From: Clostridia bacterium
GTDB lineage: Bacteria > Bacillota > Clostridia > Christensenellales > Aristaeellaceae
Direction: 5' to 3'
Length of the DNA: 64,000 bases
Assembly: GCA_017512985.1 (NCBI GenBank)
Contig: JAFWEJ010000006.1
Span: 62,001 to 126,000 of the forward strand
Position 1 is the stretch's first letter. Every line of letters begins with the position of its first letter. Below, in pieces: positions 49,543 to 58,354 of the stretch. The position numbers and the translations under genes were made by a program. Under the pieces are notes generated by a model. It was not told the DNA's origin and made no database searches. It saw only the letters and a program-made list of their open reading frames with translations.

Positions 49543-49561
49543 CAATTCATAATTCATAATT
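49543..49561 (+). repeat. Short AT-rich intergenic repeat (AATTCATAATTCATAATT)
   Basis: Same motif as at 34425, here filling the gap between the LplC-like and LplA-like genes, immediately before the RBS GGGAGGAAG. Confidence 0.55.
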
Positions 49562-49575
49562 GGGAGGAAGAAAAC

Positions 49576-51318
49576 ATGAAGAAACTGATCGCGATGATGA
49601 TGTGCCTGGTTATGCTGCTGGCAGCGATGCCGGGCCTGGCGGAAGAAGCGGCGGCGGAACCGGAAGAAGGCATCATCCGGCTGGACGTTTACAGCCAGCT
49701 TGCCAACTTCTCCGGTATCCAGCAAGGCTGGGGCGCTACGCTGCTGAAGGACAAGTTCGGTGTGGAGATCAACATCATCCCGGAACAGGACGGCACCTAC
49801 GCCACCCGGATGGAGGCAGGCAATCTGGGCGATATCGTCGTCTGGGGAGCCAACGGCGACGACTACAAAAACGCGGTTGCCAAGGGCATGCTGCTGGACT
49901 GGGAACAGTTTGACCTGGGGAAGACCTATGCGCCATATATCATGGAGCATTATACCGACGCACTGGAGAGCAACCGGAAGATCAGCGGCGATGACAAGAT
50001 CCACGGCTTCGGTTTCAATGTCGCTTTCAGCGCGGATAGCCACCAGTCTTTCTTCTATACCTGGGACGTGCGCTGGGACCTGTATAAGGAACTGGGTTAT
50101 CCGGAAGTGAATTCCCTGGACGACCTGCTGGACCTGTTTGTACAGATGAAGGAGATCTGTCCGAAGGACGAGGTCGGCAATGAGACTTACGCCCTGAGTT
50201 CCTGGCCGGACTGGGACGTGAACATGGTCATGTATGTGAAGGCACTGGGAACGGCTTTCTACGGCTATGACGAGCTGGGTTTCGGACATTACAACCCGGA
50301 GAACGGCGAGTTCCTGTCCTGCCTGGACGACGACGGCGTCTATATGGAATGCCTGCGGTTCTTCAACAAGCTCTACCGCGCAGGCCTGCTGGATCCCAAC
50401 TCCTCCAGCAACACCTACGACAAGATGAGTGAAAAGCTTAAAAACGCCGGCACATTCTGGTCCATTTTCAACTATGCGGGATCCATGGCCTTCAATACCG
50501 ACAAGCACCTGTCCGAGGGTAAATATATGTATACCCTGGTACCGGGGGACGCGACGCCCATAGTATACGGCCTGGGTTCCACCGGCGGTATCCGGGTCTG
50601 GTCCATCGGCAATTACACCAAGTATCCGGAAAAGTGCCTGGAGATCCTGGACTGGCTGGCCTCCCCGGAAGGCTCCATGACCGCCTGGTACGGACCGAAG
50701 GGCCTGACCTGGGACTATGACGAGAACAAGGGGATGTATTTCACGGAGCTGGGGAAGCAGACCTCCGCGGACAGCACCTTCAATATGGCGGGCATCGAGT
50801 GGACGTCCCCCTATACCGGGAAGACCTATACCCTCAGCGGTACCTATAACGACGGCAGCATCCAGATCAACAACACTACCCTGTGCAAGGACATGATCAA
50901 CCCGGACGGCAACGGACTCGAGACCTTCAACAAGGATACATGGGCATCCGTGGCAACAGCGGTAACATACCCGATCCAGGAGGACTGGCGGGAGAAAAAC
51001 AACGCAGTGCTGGCGGACGACTATATGGAGAACCGTGTGGATGAATACGGCGACCAGAAATATGTCGTGATGCCGGACATCCCGTATTCCGCGACGCCCC
51101 AGTCCTCTGAACTGGCACTGAAGTGGAAGAACTGCGCCAAAACAATCCGGGATTATTCCTGGCGGGCGATTTACGCCAAGGCGGACGCGGAATTTGATTT
51201 CCACGTCAGAGAGATGAAAAAACTCTGTGACCAGTACGGTTACGCGGAGTGCGTGGAATGGTGCAAAGGGGAGGCTGCCCAGATGTGGGAGCTGACGCAG
51301 CAGCTGAAGGGTGAATAA
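49576..51318 (+). CDS. Extracellular solute-binding protein (LplA-like, SBP family 1)
   Basis: A 580-residue sugar-binding protein with a signal peptide (MKKLIAMMMCLVMLLAAMPG; the processing site may be at GLAEE). No lipobox in the best position, though the cysteine at residue 9 lies within the hydrophobic core. Family pattern: GATLLKDKFGVEINIIPEQDGTYATRMEAGNLGDIVVWGAN, then GGIRVWSIGNYTKYPEKCLEILDWLASPEG. The length fits the LplA/YtcQ group that works with LplB/LplC permeases. A terminator follows within 60 bp and the GH5 gene is next, so its ligand is probably a beta-glucan oligosaccharide. Confidence 0.9.
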   Translation: MKKLIAMMMCLVMLLAAMPGLAEEAAAEPEEGIIRLDVYSQLANFSGIQQGWGATLLKDKFGVEINIIPEQDGTYATRMEAGNLGDIVVWGANGDDYKNAVAKGMLLDWEQFDLGKTYAPYIMEHYTDALESNRKISGDDKIHGFGFNVAFSADSHQSFFYTWDVRWDLYKELGYPEVNSLDDLLDLFVQMKEICPKDEVGNETYALSSWPDWDVNMVMYVKALGTAFYGYDELGFGHYNPENGEFLSCLDDDGVYMECLRFFNKLYRAGLLDPNSSSNTYDKMSEKLKNAGTFWSIFNYAGSMAFNTDKHLSEGKYMYTLVPGDATPIVYGLGSTGGIRVWSIGNYTKYPEKCLEILDWLASPEGSMTAWYGPKGLTWDYDENKGMYFTELGKQTSADSTFNMAGIEWTSPYTGKTYTLSGTYNDGSIQINNTTLCKDMINPDGNGLETFNKDTWASVATAVTYPIQEDWREKNNAVLADDYMENRVDEYGDQKYVVMPDIPYSATPQSSELALKWKNCAKTIRDYSWRAIYAKADAEFDFHVREMKKLCDQYGYAECVEWCKGEAAQMWELTQQLKGE

Positions 51319-51340
51319 GCGAATCACTGAATATCAGGAA

Positions 51341-51377
51341 ACGGCGTGTCCCGGGTTTGCCGGAGCACGCCGTTTTT
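51341..51377 (+). terminator. Intrinsic terminator between the binding protein and GH5 genes
   Basis: ACGGCGTG (51341-51348) and CACGCCGT (51366-51373) followed by TTTTT. It ends 15 bp before the GH5 start, so GH5 would need read-through or another promoter. Confidence 0.72.
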
Positions 51378-51391
51378 CAGAAGGAGAAGCA

Positions 51392-53164
51392 ATGAAAAGA
51401 ATCATCATGATCATGCTGGTGCTGCTGGCCGCGGCGCTGTGCGGTGCCGCGTCGGCCGAGGAAGCGCCGGCGGACGCCCTGGAGATGAGCCGGCGTATGG
51501 GGAACGGCATCAACCTGGGCAATACCATGGAAGCCTGCAATAACGGCAAACTGGGCGGCAATACGACGGACAATCCGAAGTTTTATGAAACCTTCTGGGG
51601 CCAGCCGGTGACTACACCGGAGATGCTGCGGGCTATGAAGGACTGCGGTTTTGACACAATCCGGATCCCGGTCGCCTGGATGACCAACGCGACGCACCTG
51701 GACAAGGGGGATTTTACGATCTCCGAAGCGTACATGGAACGGGTGGAAGAGATCGTGAATTACGCATTGGACGCCGGCATGATCGTGATCATCAACGACC
51801 ACTGGGACGGCGGATGGTGGGGCATGTTCGGATCGGACACCGAGGCGACCCGGAACCTGGCCATGGAAGCCTATACCGGCATGTGGAAGCAGCTGGCGGA
51901 ACGGTTCGGCAAGTATGGCTGGCAGCTGGTTTTTGAGAGCGCCAACGAGGAGCTCGGCACCGGGTTTGACGAAAACAGCCCGCTTTATTGCGACGATTCG
52001 CTTGCGCACACGATGCCGGAGAGTGAGCGCTATGCCCTGGCCAACCGGATCAACCAGGTGTTTGTGGACACCGTGCGGGCGTCCGGCGGGAACAACGCGG
52101 ACCGGTTCCTGCTGATTGCGGGATACAGAACGGATATCAGCAAAACCTGCGATATGCGCTTCGAAATGCCGAAGGATCCCGCGGCAGGCAGGCTCCTGGT
52201 CTCCGTGCACTATTACAGTCCCTGGAGCTACTGCGGGGCAAGTACTGCGAAGAGTGCGACCCTGTGGGGAAAGCAGGCTGATTATGAGGCGATGTATGCC
52301 GACCTGGGCCGGCTGAAACGGTTTACCGCCGCCGGATACGGCGTGGTAATCGGCGAATACGGCGCGCTGCCCGGCAGCGACGGCGTGATGAAAAAGAATG
52401 CGCCGGCCTATCACGAAGCCTTCCTGAACTGCTGCGACGCGCTGGACCTGGGAAACTGCCTGTGGGACTGCAGCGGATTCTTTGTCCGGAAACAGCTGAT
52501 AATCGTTGAAGAAGAGATGGCGGCAGTCTATGCGGGACGGAACGCGGCTTCCGAATCGGGCCGTGATTACGCGGAGATCGCGGCAGCCGGGAAGGCTGCC
52601 CTGGACGCGATGACCGCCGCGGCGCCGGAATCCCTGGTGGAAAACGCGCTGAACGCGGACGCGGACAGCTGCGTTGCCTGGATCATGTTCAGCGGCGGGG
52701 ACTGGACGATGAGCTACAGCGTGGGCGATGTCTATACACCGGATTCCATGACGCCCGGGATCGTGCCGACCGACGCGGAGATCACCGGCGCCGGGACCTA
52801 TACCGTGGCGCTGGACTTTACCGGCACCGAAACGGGATACGCGTCCAACACGGCTTTCAGCGCGATCGGGATCTCCAACGGGGAACAGAAATATCCGGGC
52901 TACTGTATTTTCTTCACGGAAGTGATCATCAACGGGGAACCCGTGAGGCTGAAGGGCCGGAATTACACCTGCTCGGACGACGGAAAGTGCACAAGGAGCA
53001 ACCTGTATAACGAATGGGTGGATATAAAAACCGCCCGCAGCGGGGCACGGGTGCTGGTCGGCGACCTGACCGGGATCTCGGCAACAATCCTGGACCGCGG
53101 CCTGGAAGCCATGCAGAAGATCCGCACCATTGAGATTACCTTCCGGTATGAGCCCAGGAAATAA
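51392..53164 (+). CDS. Secreted GH5 endoglucanase with C-terminal shared module
   Basis: Start at ATG 51392 (AAGGAGAAG upstream), followed by a signal peptide to about residue 22. The 590-residue protein has a GH5 catalytic domain in about 30-400: MGNGINLGNTMEACN, IRIPVAWM, NDHWDGGWWG, the acid/base E186 in FESANEEL and the nucleophile E322 in VVIGEYGALPG. Residues 426-587 are one copy of the module found four times in the anchored protein encoded at 43784. It should cut cellulose or another beta-glucan outside the cell, with products taken up by the CUT1 system. Confidence 0.88.
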   Translation: MKRIIMIMLVLLAAALCGAASAEEAPADALEMSRRMGNGINLGNTMEACNNGKLGGNTTDNPKFYETFWGQPVTTPEMLRAMKDCGFDTIRIPVAWMTNATHLDKGDFTISEAYMERVEEIVNYALDAGMIVIINDHWDGGWWGMFGSDTEATRNLAMEAYTGMWKQLAERFGKYGWQLVFESANEELGTGFDENSPLYCDDSLAHTMPESERYALANRINQVFVDTVRASGGNNADRFLLIAGYRTDISKTCDMRFEMPKDPAAGRLLVSVHYYSPWSYCGASTAKSATLWGKQADYEAMYADLGRLKRFTAAGYGVVIGEYGALPGSDGVMKKNAPAYHEAFLNCCDALDLGNCLWDCSGFFVRKQLIIVEEEMAAVYAGRNAASESGRDYAEIAAAGKAALDAMTAAAPESLVENALNADADSCVAWIMFSGGDWTMSYSVGDVYTPDSMTPGIVPTDAEITGAGTYTVALDFTGTETGYASNTAFSAIGISNGEQKYPGYCIFFTEVIINGEPVRLKGRNYTCSDDGKCTRSNLYNEWVDIKTARSGARVLVGDLTGISATILDRGLEAMQKIRTIEITFRYEPRK

Positions 53165-53286
53165 CTGATCCGGCTGCCGGGATACGGACCTGTAAGCACT
53201 TGCGCCGGAAGCTTTTGTCGGTTATGATACGTTATATGGAAGAAGGGAAAAAACATTCGGGACATAACCGCAGGGAGGCGTGATTC

Positions 53287-54354
53287 ATGAAGAAGATCCG
53301 GACGGCGCTTGCGATACTGGCAGCCCTGTGCCTGCTGCTGGCCGCGGCCGGCAGCGGCGCGGAAACGTATCTCGACTCGAACGGGGAGATTCCGGACCGG
53401 ACCGTATACCACGGGGACTGGCAGAGCGTTTATCTCCGGGTTCTGGAGGAACACTCCCGGGAAATCCACGCGTATCAGGCGGTTCCGTTTGAATGGGACG
53501 GGGAGGATTCCCGGCTGCTCCCCTGTTTTCCGGTGAGCCTGAAGGACCTGAATGACGACGGGATCCCGGAACTGTTTTTCCTGGAAGCCGACGGAAACAG
53601 GGTGGATATGTATATTTACAGCGGAAACGGAAGCACCGGGAAGTGCGCGCTGTATGTGCCGGGGATCAGGCGCCTGGATTACGACGCGGCGCTGGGCTTT
53701 GAGATTTACCTGCTGCCGGGGCATCTGCTGACGATTCAGCACTACCGGTACGAAGACGAGTATCTTCTTCAGTTTTATGCGGGCGGGCAAGGCCCGTATG
53801 GCCTGCTTGATTCCGCATACAACCGGGTGGACGCATCCGGGGAGGGAGACGGCTGGTATTACCTGAACGGAAGAGAGATTTCCCATGACGCGTATTACCG
53901 CATCCGGGACATCTGGAACGCAGACGGGGAATGCATTTCCAAATACTTCGCGAAAAACGAAATGAGCTACGGACTGGACTATACCTATGAAACGGCGGTG
54001 TCCGTGCTCGGCGGGACAACACGGCAGACCGCGGCGCCGACCATGGCGCCGACCATGGCGCCGACCATGGCGCCGACCGCAGCGCCGGCTGCCAGGACAG
54101 GGGTTTACGGATATACGATCGATAAGCTTGCGACCCGCAAAGGACCCGGCACCCAGTACGAGGAAGGCGGCACATATTTCGTAAAAAACCAGTGGATCAA
54201 GGTGCTGGCCAAGGCGTACGACAGGCGGAACAAGATCTGGTGGGTTAAATGCGAGATCCCGTACAAAAACGAAATCCGGACCCTGTGGACCGGATATCAG
54301 CGGTTTGACAATACGATACTGAACCTGGATGACCTGCCGGAGGAAATCTGGTAA
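53287..54354 (+). CDS. Secreted protein with MAPT repeat linker and SH3-like C-terminal domain
   Basis: A 355-residue protein with a signal peptide (MKKIRTALAILAALCLLLAA, cleavage near GSGAE). The N-terminal 230 residues contain CFPVSLKDLNDDGIPELFFLEADGN, a pattern often seen in secreted proteins with an EF-hand-like calcium or FG-GAP-type segment. A proline-threonine linker with MAPT repeated lies near 248-268, then a bacterial SH3-type domain (YTIDKLATRKGPGTQYEEGGTYFVKNQWIKVLAKAYD) that may bind peptidoglycan. No enzymatic motif. Function unknown; probably a wall-associated sensor or binding protein. Confidence 0.65.
   Translation: MKKIRTALAILAALCLLLAAAGSGAETYLDSNGEIPDRTVYHGDWQSVYLRVLEEHSREIHAYQAVPFEWDGEDSRLLPCFPVSLKDLNDDGIPELFFLEADGNRVDMYIYSGNGSTGKCALYVPGIRRLDYDAALGFEIYLLPGHLLTIQHYRYEDEYLLQFYAGGQGPYGLLDSAYNRVDASGEGDGWYYLNGREISHDAYYRIRDIWNADGECISKYFAKNEMSYGLDYTYETAVSVLGGTTRQTAAPTMAPTMAPTMAPTAAPAARTGVYGYTIDKLATRKGPGTQYEEGGTYFVKNQWIKVLAKAYDRRNKIWWVKCEIPYKNEIRTLWTGYQRFDNTILNLDDLPEEIW
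54034..54078 (+). repeat. Tandem 12-bp coding repeat (GCGCCGACCATG)
   Basis: Three perfect units at 54034-54069 and a fourth starting at 54070 that diverges. They encode APTM repeats of the linker in the secreted SH3-like protein; unit number is likely variable between strains. Confidence 0.85.
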
Positions 54355-55491
54355 TCAGGTTCCGGTCAGGTCGCTCCAGGCGGAGACAAGGCTTTCAATA
54401 ATGTTCAGATGCTGGGGGCAGGCAGCCTCACACGCGGCGCAGGACACGCAGTTGTCCGCGCCGTTGTTTTTCTCCAGGATCATGCGGAACATCCAGTCTT
54501 CCTTTGGGTCGGTGCCGTAGAGGGACCAGTTGTTCCAGGCGGAGAAGATGCCGGGAATGTTCACGCCGTTGGGACAGGGCATGCAGTAACGGCAGCCGGT
54601 GCAGCCGATCTTTGTGCGGCTGATATAGGCTTCGCGCACTTCGTCGATGAGCTTCAGTTCTTCTTCGCTCATGATGCCCGTGTCCACGGTATCGAAGATG
54701 CGCAGGTTCTCGTCAATCTGCTCCGCTTCGTTGCAGCCGGAGAGCACCACGGAGACCTCCGGATGGTTGCACAGCCAGCGGAACGCCCATTCCACCGCGG
54801 AGCGTTTCACCGGGAAGGCGTCATAGAGCGCCTGCACATTGTCCGGCGCGTTGGCCAGGCGTCCGCCGAGCAGGCCTTCCATGATCACGACCGGAATCCC
54901 CCTGCTGCCGGCCAGCTCCAGGCCCTTCGTGCCGGCCTGGTTGCCGATGTCCATAAAGTTGTACTGGATCTGGCACATATCCCAGTCCCAGTCGTTGAGG
55001 ATATATTCGAACTCTTCATACGGGCCGTGGAAGGAGAAACACTTGTAACGGATCTTTCCCTCCCGTTTCATGTCGTCAAAGAATTCCGGGGCGCCGATGG
55101 CCTTCATATGCTCCCACTTCTGCTTGTTCATGGCGTGCATGAGATAAAAGTCAATATGGTCTGTCTGCAGCTTTTTCAGTTCTTCGGCGAGGATTTTTTC
55201 CATGTCTGCGCGGCTGTTGACCATATCCGGCGGCACCTTGGTGGCGATGGTCACCTTCTCCCGGTAACCGTCCAGCAGTGCCTTGCCGAGCACGATTTCG
55301 GAGGTTTTGTCCAGATAGATGTAGGCGGTATCGATATAGGTGACGCCGCCGTCAATGGCCCGGCGGATCAGGGAGACGGCTTTCTGCTCGTCAATGACGC
55401 TGTCCCCGGAAGCGGCGCCGTTAAAGCGCATGCAGCCCAGGCCGAAAGCGGAAGCGCAGACGCCGAGTTTGCCCATGGTGCGGTATTTCAT
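54355..55491 (-). CDS. Aldo/keto reductase with C-terminal 4Fe-4S-type cysteine motifs
   Basis: A 378-residue protein: an aldo/keto reductase barrel in about 1-285 (MKYRTMGKLGVCASAFGLGCMRFNG, DGGVTYIDTAYIYLDKTSE, DHIDFYLMHAMNK, GIPVVIMEGLLGGRL) followed by a ferredoxin-like tail with CTGCRYCMPCPNGVNIPGIF and CVSCAACEAACPQHLNI, which can hold two Fe-S clusters. This architecture is common in anaerobic Clostridia and probably couples reduced ferredoxin or NAD(P)H to carbonyl reduction. RBS GGAGGATCTGT. Substrate unknown. Confidence 0.87.
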   Translation of the reverse strand: MKYRTMGKLGVCASAFGLGCMRFNGAASGDSVIDEQKAVSLIRRAIDGGVTYIDTAYIYLDKTSEIVLGKALLDGYREKVTIATKVPPDMVNSRADMEKILAEELKKLQTDHIDFYLMHAMNKQKWEHMKAIGAPEFFDDMKREGKIRYKCFSFHGPYEEFEYILNDWDWDMCQIQYNFMDIGNQAGTKGLELAGSRGIPVVIMEGLLGGRLANAPDNVQALYDAFPVKRSAVEWAFRWLCNHPEVSVVLSGCNEAEQIDENLRIFDTVDTGIMSEEELKLIDEVREAYISRTKIGCTGCRYCMPCPNGVNIPGIFSAWNNWSLYGTDPKEDWMFRMILEKNNGADNCVSCAACEAACPQHLNIIESLVSAWSDLTGT

Positions 55492-55600
55492 ACAGATCCT
55501 CCTTCATGCGGCGGCAGGCCGGATATGTGTTTTCCTGTTTCTGAAAAGAATGTACTCCTTAGAGTTTACTCTAAGTCAACCGGAAAAAGAAAATGCCGGA

Positions 55601-58198
55601 TTATTCCGGCATGAATTCGATGACGCCGTCGTTCTCCGCCGGTGTCACGGCGTCTTCCGTACAGGTGGAGAGGATCGCGTCCGCGGTGCGGTTGTAGAGG
55701 GAAAGCAGCTGGGCGTGTTCCTGCTGGATTGGTTCCGGGTCGTCCCGGCGGGCGGCGTGCTCCAGGCGCGCGGCCATCTCCGACAGACGCGCGGCGCCAA
55801 TGGTACCGGAGGTGCTTTTGAGGGCGTGGACGACAATGGCGTAGTTCTTCCAGTCGGCCGACGCGTAATACAGCTGCAGGCGCTCCGATTTTTCAGCGGC
55901 GGCGCTGCCGTATTCCCACAGGACGGAGCGGTACAGCGCTTCATCGTTCTGGCAGAAGGCCAACCCCTGCGCGACGTCGATCTCCGCGGCGCGGAGTGTC
56001 GGGAACAGGTTTTCCGCGGCAGGGGAGGCTCCTTCCTCCGCGGGTGCCTCCACGGGAATCACCTTCTCCGGCGGCAGGCAGGCCATCAGGATCCGGATCA
56101 GCGACTGGCTGTCGATCGGCTTGGCCAGGTAGTCCGTGAAGCCCTCGGCAAGATAGCGCTCCCGCGCACCGGCGATCGCGTCGGCGGTCAGGCAGATGAC
56201 CGGCGTCTGCCGGTTGCGGCCGTCCTCCTGCTCCCGGATCAGGTGCATGGCCTCGGTGCCGTCCATCTCCTGCATGCGCTGGTCCATGAGGATCAGGTCA
56301 TAGGGGACAGACTGCGTCAGGCGCAGCGCTTCCGCGCCGGAAAGGGCGGTGTCGGCCCGGATCTGCGTGTCTTTGATCAGTCCTTCCGCCACGGTCAGAT
56401 TCATGCGGGTGTCGTCCACGATGAGGATATGCGCGTCCGGCGCATGGAAGAACAACCCGGAGGGTTTCCCGTTTTCCGCGCTGGCCTCAAACCGCTCACG
56501 GAAATCGCCGATCGGTTCGGCGGAAACAGCCTTTTGCGGAATGGTGACCGAGAAGACGGATTCTTCGCCGTAGGTGCTGTCCACATCGATGGTGCCGCCC
56601 ATCATGTCCAGCAGGCTCTTCACGATGGCCAGGCCCAGGCCGGTGCCTTCCACATTTTCGAACTCCGCCGGGCGGATCCGTTCAAACTTTTCAAAAAGCC
56701 GGTCCAGGTCCTCCTTCCGGATGCCGATGCCCGTATCCCGGACGGAGAAGGCCAGGCGGAAGGTTCCGTCGTCTTTGGTTTCACCGGAAACGGACAGGGA
56801 AACCTCACCCCGGACGGTGTATTTGACGGCGTTGTTCAGGATGTTGAGCATGATCTGGCGGATCCGGATCTCATCCCCGTACAGGCGGTCCGGCACCTGT
56901 TCGTCCACGTCCACCAGGAAGGACAGGTTCCGGGACTGGGCCCGGAAACGGATCAGGTTGCAGACGTCGTTCAGCACGGAGCTCAGGCGGTATTCGCCTT
57001 CCCGGATCTCCAGCTTGCCCGCCTCGATCCGGGAGATGTCGAGAATGTCGCTGATGATGGCCAGCAGGTTCCGGCCGGCGGTGTTGATGATTCCGGCATA
57101 GCCGCTGATATCGGAGAAGACCCCGCGGACTTTTTCACTGTCATCCGGCAGGCGGTCCCGGGCCTGCATGCTCTCCCGCAGGATGATCTCGTTCATGCCC
57201 ATGACCGCGTTGATCGGCGTGCGGATTTCGTGGCTGATGTTCGCCAGGAATTCGCTCTTGGCGGCATTGGACTGCTCCGCGATGCGCCTTGCCTCGCGCA
57301 GGGCATTGTTCTCGGACGCTTTCTGGCCGAAATAGACGATGAAGACAATCGCGATGGTGAAGATGACCAGGATCAGGGAGATCACAAAGAGCATCACCGG
57401 GATCACGTCGTAGACGCTGGAGGCCGCGGCGGGATCGACGTTTTCCGTCATGATGTTCCGCATCCAGACGCCGAGCATCATGCCGCCGACGGAGCCCGGC
57501 AGCAGGATGCCGAGATAGGACAGCTTCAGGATACGCTGGTATTTCCGGTCAAAGGTGGTGGAGGCGGGCAGCTGCTGTTCCGAGTAGGAACGGCGGATCG
57601 CCCAGGCGAGGAACAGGTAATCGATGCTGTTGAGGATGGAGAAGAAATAATACAGATTAAACCAGGGCTCATACAGGCAGGAGAAGGTCCACATGCCGAA
57701 CTCGGTTGTGATGAAGACCAGGATGGCGAGGCAGCCGTACGGCATTGCCGTGCCCTTTTCCCGGTTTTTGCAGTACCAGAGGATGCCCTGCAGGCTGAAG
57801 CAGGCGATCAGCGTGCCGATCAGGACCTGGTAGATGTTGTTCAGCAGGTCGCCGTAGGGCAGGTAAAGGATCAGCTGCAGGACGTTCAGCGGGAGCGGGA
57901 GCAGCATCAGGGGATGGAAGAAGGACCGTTCCTCCGGGGTTTTCATATGCATGAGCAGCAGGAACAGGACCAGGAAGGAGGCGTTCCATCCGGAATAGGT
58001 CAGCCAGTCAAGACTCCTGGGCGAGTCTCCCATGATGACCAGGTAGGTGGTCCAGTAGTAGCTGCTCAGCAGGCTGCACAGGAAGAAAACGATGGCGTAG
58101 AACCAGCCCCTGCGCTTGTTGGAGATATAGTAAAACAGGCACAGCAAAAGCGCGATGAGGTTCGCCGACAACTGAACGATATTCTCCGCGTATTCCAC
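55601..58198 (-). CDS. Hybrid sensor histidine kinase with receiver and HPt domains
   Basis: An 865-residue membrane sensor. Residues 1-295 contain about eight hydrophobic helices in a 7TM-like N-terminal sensor; HisKA has the phosphoacceptor H323 in ISHEIRTP; HATPase_c shows NILNNAVKYT, DTGIGI and GTGLGLAIVKSL; a receiver domain (590-710) has the acceptor D639 in LILMDQ; an HPt domain ends the protein with H791 in VVHALKSTSGTIGA. The start is GTG (58196-58198) with AAGGAG ten bases upstream. It runs an internal phosphorelay; its output partner is not adjacent. Confidence 0.9.
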   Translation of the reverse strand: MEYAENIVQLSANLIALLLCLFYYISNKRRGWFYAIVFFLCSLLSSYYWTTYLVIMGDSPRSLDWLTYSGWNASFLVLFLLLMHMKTPEERSFFHPLMLLPLPLNVLQLILYLPYGDLLNNIYQVLIGTLIACFSLQGILWYCKNREKGTAMPYGCLAILVFITTEFGMWTFSCLYEPWFNLYYFFSILNSIDYLFLAWAIRRSYSEQQLPASTTFDRKYQRILKLSYLGILLPGSVGGMMLGVWMRNIMTENVDPAAASSVYDVIPVMLFVISLILVIFTIAIVFIVYFGQKASENNALREARRIAEQSNAAKSEFLANISHEIRTPINAVMGMNEIILRESMQARDRLPDDSEKVRGVFSDISGYAGIINTAGRNLLAIISDILDISRIEAGKLEIREGEYRLSSVLNDVCNLIRFRAQSRNLSFLVDVDEQVPDRLYGDEIRIRQIMLNILNNAVKYTVRGEVSLSVSGETKDDGTFRLAFSVRDTGIGIRKEDLDRLFEKFERIRPAEFENVEGTGLGLAIVKSLLDMMGGTIDVDSTYGEESVFSVTIPQKAVSAEPIGDFRERFEASAENGKPSGLFFHAPDAHILIVDDTRMNLTVAEGLIKDTQIRADTALSGAEALRLTQSVPYDLILMDQRMQEMDGTEAMHLIREQEDGRNRQTPVICLTADAIAGARERYLAEGFTDYLAKPIDSQSLIRILMACLPPEKVIPVEAPAEEGASPAAENLFPTLRAAEIDVAQGLAFCQNDEALYRSVLWEYGSAAAEKSERLQLYYASADWKNYAIVVHALKSTSGTIGAARLSEMAARLEHAARRDDPEPIQQEHAQLLSLYNRTADAILSTCTEDAVTPAENDGVIEFMPE

Positions 58199-58354
58199 CT
58201 GTCCGGATCTCCTTATATGTAATTGAATCTGATATCATTATACGCGGGACAGGGAGAAAACACAATGAGCGGATGAAGGAATTATTCCTTCTCAAACCGT
58301 TTTTCCGGGCGTATAATGATCGCAGTGAAAACACAGCGGAGGAGCAGGGAAAAG

